The position numbers and the translations under genes are program-made. The notes below the pieces were generated by a model. The model saw only the letters and a program-made list of their open reading frames with translations. It was not told the DNA's origin and did no database searches. This document shows positions 46,414 to 55,159 of a stretch of 64,000 nucleotides of DNA, piece by piece. The stretch is taken from the NCBI RefSeq assembly GCF_900215155.1, contig NZ_LT907980.1, forward strand, positions 992,001 through 1,056,000, in the 5' to 3' direction. The first letter of the stretch is position 1, and every line of letters begins with the position of its first letter. Source of the DNA: Marinobacter sp. LV10R510-11A. GTDB lineage: Bacteria > Pseudomonadota > Gammaproteobacteria > Pseudomonadales > Oleiphilaceae.

Positions 46414-47985
46414 TCATGCGCGCACTCTGTAATAGCGCATCATACCGTTGTCCTCGTGCTCCATGTTGTGGCAGTGGTAGATATAGAGGCCTTTGAAATC
46501 GTTGAAGGTCAGCGCCACACGTACACGTTCGCCCGGAAGCACCAGCACCGTGTCGTGCAGGCCGGCATCCACCAGCCCTGCGTCCAGGCCCGACCAGCCG
46601 CGCCGACCGCTAAAAGTCTGGCGTCCGATCACCGCGAACTGCAGGCCGTGCACATGCATCGGATGCGGCATCCTGGTGTCATTGGCGAATTCCCAGATTT
46701 CGGTGTCGCCCAACGCTACGATTTCGTCATCGGCAACCTTCGCGCCTTCGAATTGGCGCCCGTTGATGGAAAAGCCGCGCATCATCCGCATCCCGAGTTC
46801 GAAACGGCGTATTGGCGTAGCCGCTGTTACAGGTGGTGTCGCAAGCTCAGGATCCAGGCTCTGGGGTAGCGAACGCCCATCGCGCGCACGATCTGTTACG
46901 CGCAGGCCCAGCAGATCGAATCGCGCGCCTGCAGGCAACGCCGACCTGCCCATCATGCCGCCCATCATCCCACCGCGGTATTGCTCGCTGACAAGGCTTA
47001 GTTGCTGACCGACATCCGCCTGAGACAGGTCGATCCACACATCCACGCGCTGCGCCGGCGCCAAGGTCACGTATGGCAATTGCCGCGGTTTTGCGAGCAG
47101 TCCGCCGTCCGTGCCGATAACCGTCACCGGCTGACCGTCGCTCCAGGCCAGCTTGTAAATACGCGCATTGGAACCGTTGAGAATCCGCAGGCGATAGGCC
47201 CGGGTGCCGACATCACGGGTTTCCGGCGGGCGGCCGTTGACCAGAACACGGTCGCCGAGAAACCCCTGCATGCGGGTCATCATCGATCCCATGCCGCCGA
47301 GATAGGTCAATTCGTTGTCACCGGCGAAACTGCGATCCTGCAGTATCAGGATCAGTTCCTGCTCGCCGTCGGGCAGGCCAAGCGCGCTTTCGATGTCGTC
47401 CTCGATCACCAGTGGGCCGGCCAGCCCCGCATAGCTTTGAAAGCCCACGCGACCGCCATCCGCGCCGTGGGGGTGCGGGTGATACCAGTACAAGCCCGCG
47501 CGGTCGCGCACGTCGAACGTGACCGTCATGTCATCGCCAGGTTTGATCGGCAGGCGCGGCTGACCATCCACGTCAGGCGGCACGTGTAAGCCGTGCCAGT
47601 GTATCGTGGTGTCCTCGGGCAACCGGTTTTCCAGCCTTGCACGTACGCGCTGTCCGCGGCGTAGTCGAATCAGTGGCCCGGGGTAGCTCTCGCTCACCGG
47701 CGTTAGCGTATTCGCGGGGCCGTGGAACATAGCGGCTTCATAACGCCAGACCTCGCTTGGCGCGCCGGGCAGTATCGGCACGGTATCGCGGCGGGCACGC
47801 AGTCGAAAATCGACATCAACCTCGTCTTTGTCAGCCTCGGACGCCGATACCACACCCGTACTACTATCTGCTGACAAGTCGTTTCCGCAGGCACTAAGTA
47901 GCAGCGACGGCGACAAGGCAGCAACACCTGCAACACCGCCGATACCACCCAACAGACTTCGGCGCCTTTGATCAATACGCTTCAT
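46414..47985 (-). CDS. CueO-like periplasmic multicopper oxidase
   Basis: This 523-residue enzyme starts at 47985, with AAGGGT upstream, and has a Tat-like leader (IDQRRRSLLGGIGGVAG) with a possible lipobox (LLSAC). The three cupredoxin domains carry all copper motifs: IHWHGLHVP, YWYHPHPHG, HPMHVHGLQF and YHCHNMEHEDNGMMRYY. A Met-rich insert (MMGGMMGRS) fits Cu(I) oxidase function. It would oxidise periplasmic Cu(I) to Cu(II). The glutaredoxin-like and Met-rich membrane genes precede it in the same operon. Confidence 0.92.
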   Translation of the reverse strand: MKRIDQRRRSLLGGIGGVAGVAALSPSLLLSACGNDLSADSSTGVVSASEADKDEVDVDFRLRARRDTVPILPGAPSEVWRYEAAMFHGPANTLTPVSESYPGPLIRLRRGQRVRARLENRLPEDTTIHWHGLHVPPDVDGQPRLPIKPGDDMTVTFDVRDRAGLYWYHPHPHGADGGRVGFQSYAGLAGPLVIEDDIESALGLPDGEQELILILQDRSFAGDNELTYLGGMGSMMTRMQGFLGDRVLVNGRPPETRDVGTRAYRLRILNGSNARIYKLAWSDGQPVTVIGTDGGLLAKPRQLPYVTLAPAQRVDVWIDLSQADVGQQLSLVSEQYRGGMMGGMMGRSALPAGARFDLLGLRVTDRARDGRSLPQSLDPELATPPVTAATPIRRFELGMRMMRGFSINGRQFEGAKVADDEIVALGDTEIWEFANDTRMPHPMHVHGLQFAVIGRQTFSGRRGWSGLDAGLVDAGLHDTVLVLPGERVRVALTFNDFKGLYIYHCHNMEHEDNGMMRYYRVRA

Positions 47986-48027
47986 ACGGAAACCCTTGGC
48001 CAGAGATACTCCAGACATGAATATGAC

Positions 48028-48264
48028 TCACCGATCCCCACCACGCAGGTACTTGATCAACGACAAGACGGCTAGCACTAGCAAGACAATGATCAGCAAG
48101 AGGAACAGCATGCAGACAAACATCATCGGGCCGCCCATCATGCTGCCTTGCGTCATCCAGTCTCCCATCATGCTGGTGTCATCCATTCTGCCGGGCCCCT
48201 GCGCAAGGGCCGCGGCCGGCGCGACCGTGAGCAACATCAGCAAAATAGTGTCGATAAATTTCAT
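48028..48264 (-). CDS. Small Met-rich exported membrane protein
   Basis: This 78-residue protein has a signal peptide (MKFIDTILLMLLTVAPAAA, cleavage near ALA), a Met/Gly-rich segment (DDTSMMGDWMTQGSMMGG) and a C-terminal transmembrane helix. The start overlaps the upstream stop as ATGA and has AAGGA. It likely tethers Cu(I) at the periplasmic face. Confidence 0.8.
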   Translation of the reverse strand: MKFIDTILLMLLTVAPAAALAQGPGRMDDTSMMGDWMTQGSMMGGPMMFVCMLFLLLIIVLLVLAVLSLIKYLRGGDR

Positions 48265-48887
48265 GATTTGGTTTTCCTTGAGTTGATCAGGCATAAATAA
48301 ACGAGAGCATGGCGACAGGATTGCAATACGAGCACGTCAGTACGTGGCATAGATTTCGCCGCCCAGCGCCCGGATGACAAAGGATAGACATAGCCATAAC
48401 GCACCCAGCGCTTCGCCAGTAAATCGTAGTTCAGGAACATGGTCGAGAAGCTCTCGATGTCCTTCAACTTCTGCAGACCCAGCAGGACCATGGATATTGA
48501 GATGAACCAACCCAGCGTCTGCCATGCGAACACCGATGGTAGCGCGACCCAGGCGAAAGCCAGTGCAAGCAATACCGTGATCGAGAACAGCGCGATAATC
48601 GGCTGATAGGTTGTGTCGTCGGCGTCCGGGTTCTTCTTGCCGAAATGGACCTGAAGGTCGTCATAGCCGCCGATCCGCTCATCATCGATGAAAGTCTGTG
48701 GCGTAGTCTTAACGTCATGCTCGCGCATGAAGGCGTCCGTATCTTCGCGGGTCTCCAGGTAGTGATCCTCAACCTCGAAGCCCTCACGCTCCAGCAAGTC
48801 CTTGGACTTCAGGCCAAAAGGGCAGGTATGCTCAGGCATAACCATCCGGTACAGGACGGCCTTCTTCATCTGAGTATCGCTTGGCAT
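48261..48887 (-). CDS. Glutaredoxin-MauE fusion, truncated at the C-terminus
   Basis: The start at 48887 has AAGGAGG. The glutaredoxin domain comes first (MPEHTCPFGLKSKDLLEREG, then TTPQTFIDDERIGGYDDL), followed by membrane helices of the MauE/DoxX-like domain. Homologues continue after RWVRYGYVYP with a further 70 or so residues; here the sequence turns into low-quality basic residues and ends at RKTKS, suggesting a deletion near 48390. It probably reduced periplasmic or membrane thiols. Function may be lost or reduced. Confidence 0.7.
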   Translation of the reverse strand: MPSDTQMKKAVLYRMVMPEHTCPFGLKSKDLLEREGFEVEDHYLETREDTDAFMREHDVKTTPQTFIDDERIGGYDDLQVHFGKKNPDADDTTYQPIIALFSITVLLALAFAWVALPSVFAWQTLGWFISISMVLLGLQKLKDIESFSTMFLNYDLLAKRWVRYGYVYPLSSGRWAAKSMPRTDVLVLQSCRHALVYLCLINSRKTKS

Positions 48888-49077
48888 AAAGCCTCCTTCA
48901 GCTGCAGGTCCAGTAGCCGTCCAAATCTGCGCGCAGCGGCTCGATCATCAGATCAAAAATTAGACCGGCGCCTTCGCCCGCATCGGTCTCGGGGGGGGGC
49001 GGCAGGTTCAAGATAAAAAGTGTAGGTAACCTTTTTGATAGTTCAACCAGCTGACGTGATGTGTGAGAGGTAGACAA

Positions 49078-50034
49078 TCACACCTGAAACACAGGCGCGA
49101 AACCACCACCAGGCGTACGAAAGTTGGTGGTCTGGCCCTGGTACACGCGAGCAGCGGTAAGAAGAAGTTTCCCCGCGTAGGTGTAAAGGCGAATGTCGAC
49201 CTTTCTCTTTGTCACGATGCCATCAATTCTCAGACTTCGTTCCCCCGCAGGAACGAATTCCTGCGCGATATAGTCGCCGTTCACAATGTTTTCGAAAACG
49301 CGCCGGGTCCTTGGCACGGCTTGCTCCAGATAGCCTGCATCAGCATCACTCAGCCCCCAGTCGCGCAGGGTCTGGGGATCGGACAGCAGAGCGAGGTTCC
49401 GTTTGTCGGCCATGAGCGCATGCACACGGGGGTTGGGTGTTACCACCACCGCGCGGTCGAGATACGCGCGCCTTAGCGCGTCATGAGCCGGGGCGTCCAG
49501 TGCGAAGTCCACCAGCCGGTTGTACACCATGTCGATGGGCTTGCCCTCTGCTATCAATGCACCATCGACGTATTCAAGCTCTGATGGGTCGAGTATCAAA
49601 GTATCAATTCCTCTGGCCTGGAGTAGCTGTTGGGCCAGCTGGAATTCGGGAAACATAAATTGGGTCTCCGGGGCATCGTCCACAATGGCCAAGCGGCTGG
49701 GCATCGAGTCAGTGCGCTGTTTCTGCCACTCCTGTTGAAACATGTCGAACACCGCGTCCTTAAATCCATCCAGAGCCTGCTTGGCGGCTGATTCGATCGC
49801 CTGAACGATCCGTTCCATCGTCTCAATGTCAGCTTGGGGGACGAAAACCGGTGTGTTTGAAAAAAGATGATCGAGCTCAGGGGTCGCTGATACTTCGTTT
49901 CCTGCGTCCACAAATTGTTTCCTGAGACTCTCGTTGAGGGCTTTGCGGTCAAGAGTGACGCAGTAGCACTGCCGGTTGAGCTGGTCTGCGCGAGTATTGG
50001 TGATTCGTTGGTTTTTCTGAGTCACGTCTTCCAT
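49078..50034 (-). CDS. Circularly permuted ATP-grasp-like protein, apparently missing its nucleotide-binding strand
   Basis: This protein of about 318 residues (start at 50034 chosen; 50094 also possible) resembles the circularly permuted ATP-grasp family in its middle (PIDMVYNRLVDFALDAPAHD, then TPNPRVHALMADKRNLALL) and end (GDYIAQEFVPAGERSL, RVYQGQTTNFRTPGGGF). Between VPRTRR and FENIVNGDY I expect about 30-40 residues, including the Lys-containing FKPxxGYGSKA strand that holds ATP. It is missing without a frame change. The protein may be inactive or a binding relic. Confidence 0.6.
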   Translation of the reverse strand: MEDVTQKNQRITNTRADQLNRQCYCVTLDRKALNESLRKQFVDAGNEVSATPELDHLFSNTPVFVPQADIETMERIVQAIESAAKQALDGFKDAVFDMFQQEWQKQRTDSMPSRLAIVDDAPETQFMFPEFQLAQQLLQARGIDTLILDPSELEYVDGALIAEGKPIDMVYNRLVDFALDAPAHDALRRAYLDRAVVVTPNPRVHALMADKRNLALLSDPQTLRDWGLSDADAGYLEQAVPRTRRVFENIVNGDYIAQEFVPAGERSLRIDGIVTKRKVDIRLYTYAGKLLLTAARVYQGQTTNFRTPGGGFAPVFQV

Positions 50035-50117
50035 TTGGAGCCCGTAGTGTAAGTAAGTTGTTCGGACTGTAGTTTCGGCCTTGATCCTCGTCAAACAAGT
50101 ACATATTTGGCAACTTT

Positions 50118-50859
50118 TTTCAGGTCTAATTCAGCTTCGTGTGTTGGACTACTAGAACCCAACTTGCTCTAAACTGATACATTTAAGATATATCGTACCT
50201 GTATTAGTTTGGAGAAAGCATTTTAGATTTTGGAGGATTTTTATGGGTTGGTTAACAAAAAACAAGTTCCTATCCCACAAGGAGATTTGTCATGATCATC
50301 AATTATAGAAGCATATTTCGCCGAATTCCCCGCATCTTCTTTGCGGCCGTCTATATGGTCCTGATGTCTGTACCTGCAGGAGCAGCCGGGTACGATAATG
50401 CTCTGAAGAGCGTTAAAAACTATGACGCTGTCTACGAGGTGAGCCAAGGTGATCCCAAGGTCGTCAACCCCGTTTTCATGGTAATAAAGAACTCCTACGA
50501 AGCACCTGAAGTGCAGGCACTTGCGAAAGATCCCAACATCGCCATCGTTTTTCACGGGCCGGTGGTGAAACTGCTCTCGACTGACAGCGCACCCTTTAAT
50601 GAGGCAGAACTGGTCGAGGTACAGAAATTCCAGGCGACTCTTAAACAAATGAAGAAGGACGGGGTGACGCTGGAAGTTTGCCGTTACGCTTTGAAAGGGA
50701 TGGGTGTAGATGAGGCGACGATCATTCCGGAGATCGACCCGGTAGATAATGGTTTCGTCTCGGTCATCGGCTATCAGATGCAGGGGTACGCGGTTGTCCG
50801 AATCCCCTAAACAAAAAAGGTTGTTTCAGGCCTGTTTCAGTTTTGTGTGTTGGACTGCC
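50118..50859. repeat. Imperfect direct repeats flanking the dsrE-like gene
   Basis: About 38 bp at 50118-50155 and 50822-50859 share TTTCAGG, TTCAG and GTGTGTTGGACT in the same order. They bracket the gene at 50292-50810 and its promoter, as if the gene had been inserted within a duplicated sequence. Confidence 0.6.
50292..50810 (+). CDS. Exported DsrE/F-like protein
   Basis: This 172-residue protein has a signal peptide (FFAAVYMVLMSVPAGAAG) and a DsrE fold: VNPVFMVIKNSY, IAIVFHGPVVKLL and VTLEVCRYALKGMGVDE with the single conserved Cys. Cytoplasmic DsrE proteins trade sulfane sulfur; an exported version would act in the periplasm. It fits the sulfur-stress flavour of the BigR-like repressor and YgaP-like gene elsewhere in the island. 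Confidence 0.85.
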   Translation: MIINYRSIFRRIPRIFFAAVYMVLMSVPAGAAGYDNALKSVKNYDAVYEVSQGDPKVVNPVFMVIKNSYEAPEVQALAKDPNIAIVFHGPVVKLLSTDSAPFNEAELVEVQKFQATLKQMKKDGVTLEVCRYALKGMGVDEATIIPEIDPVDNGFVSVIGYQMQGYAVVRIP

Positions 50860-51328
50860 AGGTAATGACCACGCACGGTTGGAGCCCTTGCCAGCCGGCC
50901 GGGGAAACGAGATGGTCTGGAGCGACCGTGATGAGGCGGATGACTACTGGCAGGCTGTAACCAACCTCAACTGGTCTCTGCGCAACGGTGTCAACCTGGC
51001 CCTGGAATACTATTACAATGGTCAGACGGTGCAGCCAAGAGCGCTTGACTTGAGTCGCTTGACGACCAGCGAACCCCTTGATGCAGGCCGTCACTATACC
51101 GGCATGCTTGTATCGCAGGACATCAATCCACTTTGGGATTATCGGATAGTGATGATACGCAATGCTGATGACGCCAGCTGGGTGTTCTATCCCCGTTCAA
51201 CGTGGGCTCTGCCGGTGGCCCGGGAAACTTATCTTACAGCCGGGGCACAATGGTTCGGTGGTGACGACGACAGCGAGTTCGGGAGGCTGAAGCCTCTGGC
51301 CCTGTTGGAGGTGCAATGGTTTTTCTGA
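50843..51328 (+). pseudogene. C-terminal fragment of an outer-membrane beta-barrel protein
   Basis: No signal peptide is present; the sequence is alternating beta-strand (NLALEYYYNGQTVQPRAL, WDYRIVMIRNADD, ETYLTAGAQWFGGDDDSEFG) ending in Phe (LLEVQWFF), as outer-membrane barrels do. Pieces of relatives occur at 43,020-43,112 and 44,204-44,260. A full porin would need another 200 or more residues. Confidence 0.75.
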
Positions 51329-51330
51329 AT

Positions 51331-51417
51331 CCTGCTGGTGTTGCTTACCTATTCCACAAAATGGATGTTTTTTGGGCAGTTGGTTTAGAAACATGAGGAA
51401 GAGCACATTTGGAGTAT
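51331..51417. repeat. Relic of the 3' end of the 43095-43595 membrane-protein gene
   Basis: Sequence closely matches the end of that gene (TATTCCACAAAATGGATG and GAGGAAGAGCACATTT) directly after the stop of the outer-membrane fragment. The following bases up to 51509 can be read as a 3' gene remnant (VVVYLRGRTESEDYRGLAH) of unknown identity. Confidence 0.7.
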
Positions 51418-51531
51418 CCCGGTGGTGGTGTACCTGAGAGGCCGAACGGAATCAGAGGACTATCGCGGTCTGGCTCATCAGCCGGATCTCTATGAGTCAG
51501 GCCAATAGGCTATTTATTTGAGGTTAGTACT

Positions 51532-53364
51532 ATGAGTCACAGTTACAGCAAAAATCGGCGGCAACTGCTGAAGGCAATGGCTGCCACAGGAATGCTTGCG
51601 GGTTTTGAGGCGTTGCTTCCTGGCTATGCCCGGGCAGGGGTTAACCGTCGATTGCTTGAAAATGGAGCCAGGGTTCCCGGGGGCCAGCCGCGGTCAGTAG
51701 AAATGGACCTTCATATTCGCCGTGAGACGATTGATATTGCCGGAGGCCAGACCTCAGCTATTACCATTAACCATTCGGTTCCGGGCCCACTGGTAGAGCT
51801 TTGGGAGGGATACAGCGCCCTTTTACGTGTTCATAATCATTTGACGGCTGAGGATACGTCCATCCACTGGCACGGAATTCTCCTGCCGTTTCAGATGGAC
51901 GGCGTCCCTGGGGTCGCGTTTCCCGGGATCAAACCCGGCGAAACCTTCGAAGCGAACTTCCCGGTCCGTCAGGCTGGCACCTATTGGTATCATAGCCACT
52001 CAGGGCTTCAGGAACAGGTTGGTCAGACCGGCCCTATTGTGATTCATCCGGCGAAGCCGGAACCAGTCAAATCGGACCGCGAATATGTGGTCGTGCTGAA
52101 TGACTGGACCTTTGAAGATCCCCATCGCTTGCTCGCCAAGCTGAAAGAAATGAGTGACTACTATAATTTCAGTCGGCGGACAGCGGTCGACTTCGTTGAA
52201 GACGTTGAGAAAGCAGGTTGGTCCAAAACCATCCAGGATCGTCTTGCCTGGGGCAGAATGCGGATGAGTCCGCGTGACATCGCGGATGTTACCGGTCATA
52301 CCTACACTTATCTGATCAATGGTGTGCACCCGGACGCCAACTGGACCGGTACTTTTGAACCCGGAGAGAGAGTGAGGCTGCGGGTAATCAATGCATCCGC
52401 GATGAGCTATTTCAACTTCCGTATTCCAGGCCTTCCCATGACGGTTGTCAGCTCGGATGGGCAGAACGTCCAGCCAGTGGAGACCGACGAGTTCCAGATT
52501 GGCGTTGCCGAAACCTACGATGTCATCGTCGAACCAAAAGACAGCAAAGCCTACACTCTGATGGTCGAGTCTATGGATCGCTCTGGCTATGCTCGCGGGA
52601 CTCTGGCCCCCCGGCAAGGTCTGAGCGCCGCAGTTCCGCCACTGAGGTCCCAGCCCCAGCGTACTATGGTGGACATGGGCATGGACATGAGCGGAATGGA
52701 CATGTCTGGCGATCAAGCTGCGGTGAAGGACATGACTGGCATGAAGCACGGCTCAAGTAGCATGGGCGGGATGGCAAAGGGCGGTGGCACTGGTGCCATG
52801 ATGGAAAAATCGGGACCTGTCATAGCCCGACACGGCCCCGGTGAGCATGGACCGGGTAATCTGACGGTGGCGGACGTTCAGCGCTATCGACTGGACGAGC
52901 GAGGTACCGGGTTGGAAGAGGTGGATCACCGGGTACTGACCTACAGCCAGTTGCGTAACGTCAAACCGATGGCGGACAAACGCCCGCCGTCGCGAACTAT
53001 CGAGGTTCATCTAACGGGAAATATGGACCGTTATATGTGGTCGTTCGACGGCGTGAAATATTCTGATTCGACCCCCATCGAGTTTCCATACGGTGAGCGT
53101 ATTCGCCTGGTTATGGTGAACGACACCATGATGGAGCACCCTATACATCTACACGGTATGTTTATGGAGTTGGAGAATAATCAGGGTGATCACCTGCCTT
53201 TCAAACATACCATCAGCGTTCTGGGCGGGTCGCGGGTATCACTATTGGTTACGGCTGACGAACCAGGACGCTGGGCCTTCCATTGTCATTTGCTCTATCA
53301 CATGGAAATGGGCATGTTCCGTGTCGTCCGTGTCAGCAACAAATTAGGGGTCGATAATGCGTAA
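51532..53364 (+). CDS. copA: Copper-resistance multicopper oxidase CopA (PcoA-type)
   Basis: This 610-residue protein has a Tat signal (KNRRQLLKAMAATGMLAG) and three cupredoxin domains with TSIHWHGILLP, TYWYHSHSG, HPIHLHGMFMEL and the terminal WAFHCHLLYHMEMGMFR, giving type 1, 2 and 3 copper sites. Between domains 2 and 3 there is a Met/His-rich linker (GMDMSGMDMSGDQ and further) for Cu binding. It oxidises or sequesters periplasmic copper. copB follows with an 8-bp overlap. No CopRS regulator is in the window. Confidence 0.96.
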   Translation: MSHSYSKNRRQLLKAMAATGMLAGFEALLPGYARAGVNRRLLENGARVPGGQPRSVEMDLHIRRETIDIAGGQTSAITINHSVPGPLVELWEGYSALLRVHNHLTAEDTSIHWHGILLPFQMDGVPGVAFPGIKPGETFEANFPVRQAGTYWYHSHSGLQEQVGQTGPIVIHPAKPEPVKSDREYVVVLNDWTFEDPHRLLAKLKEMSDYYNFSRRTAVDFVEDVEKAGWSKTIQDRLAWGRMRMSPRDIADVTGHTYTYLINGVHPDANWTGTFEPGERVRLRVINASAMSYFNFRIPGLPMTVVSSDGQNVQPVETDEFQIGVAETYDVIVEPKDSKAYTLMVESMDRSGYARGTLAPRQGLSAAVPPLRSQPQRTMVDMGMDMSGMDMSGDQAAVKDMTGMKHGSSSMGGMAKGGGTGAMMEKSGPVIARHGPGEHGPGNLTVADVQRYRLDERGTGLEEVDHRVLTYSQLRNVKPMADKRPPSRTIEVHLTGNMDRYMWSFDGVKYSDSTPIEFPYGERIRLVMVNDTMMEHPIHLHGMFMELENNQGDHLPFKHTISVLGGSRVSLLVTADEPGRWAFHCHLLYHMEMGMFRVVRVSNKLGVDNA

Positions 53365-54169
53365 AGAATTACTGACTATTGCACTCTCAGGACTTATCGG
53401 GGGAGGCCTCGTTAATGTTGCCAAAGCGGCGGATGATGGTAAGAGTGATCTTAACGCGGTAATTCCGCAAGGGGATGTCGACCGGTCAAGCGGGGCGCCG
53501 GTGGGCTGGAAAAAACCCGTCACGGATGAAAAGATTTATCAGTTCTCGCTGCTTGATCGGTTTGAGTACCATGATGGAAACGACGGTTCGAAAAGCTATG
53601 TCTGGAGCGGTCAGGGGTGGGTCGGTGGTGACATCAACAAGTTTTGGTGGAAGACAGAAGGCGAGGGCGGAGTGAACAATGGGAAATCGCCGGAGAGCAC
53701 CGAATTTCAGGCTCTGTACAATAGAACTATTGCTCCTTTCTGGAGCGTGCAGGCGGGTATTCGCTACGACGTTAACCCGAATCCTGATCGCGCCTTTGGT
53801 GTCTTGGGCATCCAAGGCCTGGCACCTTATCGGCTTGGGAGCGACACGTCTCTGTATGTCAGCGAGGATGGGGATGTCAGCTTTCGCGGAGAATTCGAGT
53901 ATGACCAGCGCCTCACTCAACGTTTGATACTACAACCGCGACTGGAAATTAATGCCTCAGCACAGGATGTGCCTGAGTACGGACTTGGGGAGGGTTTTAA
54001 CAACACTGAAATGGGCCTCCGATTGCGCTATGAAATCTGGCGCGAGTTCGCTCCCTATCTCGGTGTAAGCTACACACAGAAATATGGAGATACCAAAGAC
54101 TATGCATTAAGAGCTGGAGAAAGTTCGTCCTCAACGGCGTTTGTTGTTGGTATACGTGCCTGGTACTAA
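53357..54169 (+). CDS. copB: Copper-resistance outer-membrane protein CopB
   Basis: This 270-residue protein has a signal peptide (LTIALSGLIGGGLVNVAKAA) and a beta-barrel body with the CopB pattern (SLLDRFEYHDGNDG, FWWKTEGEGGVNNGK, SVQAGIRYDVNPNPDRAF), ending WY. It lacks the long Met-rich N-terminal part of pseudomonad CopB. Its start overlaps the copA stop (ATGCGTAA), so expression is coupled. Confidence 0.95.
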   Translation: MRKELLTIALSGLIGGGLVNVAKAADDGKSDLNAVIPQGDVDRSSGAPVGWKKPVTDEKIYQFSLLDRFEYHDGNDGSKSYVWSGQGWVGGDINKFWWKTEGEGGVNNGKSPESTEFQALYNRTIAPFWSVQAGIRYDVNPNPDRAFGVLGIQGLAPYRLGSDTSLYVSEDGDVSFRGEFEYDQRLTQRLILQPRLEINASAQDVPEYGLGEGFNNTEMGLRLRYEIWREFAPYLGVSYTQKYGDTKDYALRAGESSSSTAFVVGIRAWY

Positions 54170-54540
54170 ACTGGCTCAGTAATAGGAGTTCTCACTTGCT
54201 CGTAAGTCCAAATTTAATTTGGATGGGCTGGATAATATCTTTCCGTCTCACTGAGCTCAGTCTCAGCTATTCCGATCGAGCGTGACTCAACTATTTGATG
54301 GTCTTTGGTTGAATCCTTTTTTATTTCTTTAATCGTTTCCTCCGTACACATTTCAGTGCCTTCGTGTCGAATACTGTCCGGAGTCAGTTAACCACGATAC
54401 TGCTCAGCGTCATAGTATGCAGACGCGCACTTTGATTTTCGACATGGTCTAAAGGTCTCTCATACTGTGGTAACGTAGAGCTAATCAATGGCAATCTTCA
54501 TATCGTATAGCCACCGACCATCTTTGAATAGGGATCACCA
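54170..54540. other. 370-bp gap between copB and the prenyltransferase gene
   Basis: No gene or clear regulatory motif is seen. The sequence is AT-richer than copAB, with T-runs at about 54318-54335. No good Shine-Dalgarno is visible directly ahead of 54541 beyond AGGGAT. Confidence 0.4.
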
Positions 54541-55155
54541 ATGGCAGCAAATAATACGCCCCGTCATATCGGTTTCATTCCCGATGGAAATCGCCGCTGG
54601 GCTGTAGGCCACGGCCTGCCGAAAGAGGCTGGATATGCTTTTGGTATCGATCCAGGATTGTTGTTGTACGAGAAATGCAAGGAACACCGAATCGCGGAAG
54701 CTTCCATCTATTGCTTTACCCAAGATAATACCAAGCGGTCTGTCATTCAGAAACAGGCATTCAGCGATGCCAGCGTTGCATTCGCTCGTGAAATTGCGCG
54801 TCGTGGCGCAGCCTTGCTTGTCGTTGGTGATGAGACCTCGGCGCAATTCCCTGAGGAGTTAAAAGAATTCCGGCAGCGCAAGGGCAGTGGAATGAAAGTA
54901 AATCTACTCGTCAATTATGGCTGGGAATGGGATCTGGCCGGCCTTAAAAATGGTGACTTGCGCTCAAATGACGTGTCACGTCTGGATTTGATTGTGCGCT
55001 GGGGCGGGGGTCGGCGCTTGAGCGGTTTTCTCCCGGTGCAATCCGTTTACGCGGATTTTTATGTCCGGGACGAATATTGGCCAGATTACCAGCCACAGCA
55101 TTTTGAACAGGCCCTCTCTTGGTTTAAAAACCAGGACCAAACACTCGGCGGTTAA
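54541..55155 (+). CDS. Short cis-prenyltransferase (undecaprenyl-diphosphate-synthase family)
   Basis: This 204-residue protein has the catalytic-loop signature HIGFIPDGNRRWA near the N-terminus, where Asp binds Mg-pyrophosphate, and the C-terminal RLDLIVRWGGGRRLSGFLPV plus YADFYVRDEYWPDY that bind the isopentenyl substrate. It is about 40-50 residues shorter than housekeeping UppS and diverged (GNRRWA for GNGRWA), so it is an accessory enzyme making some prenyl diphosphate. Its place beside copAB and repeat DNA is unusual. Confidence 0.88.
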   Translation: MAANNTPRHIGFIPDGNRRWAVGHGLPKEAGYAFGIDPGLLLYEKCKEHRIAEASIYCFTQDNTKRSVIQKQAFSDASVAFAREIARRGAALLVVGDETSAQFPEELKEFRQRKGSGMKVNLLVNYGWEWDLAGLKNGDLRSNDVSRLDLIVRWGGGRRLSGFLPVQSVYADFYVRDEYWPDYQPQHFEQALSWFKNQDQTLGG

Positions 55156-55159
55156 TCCG

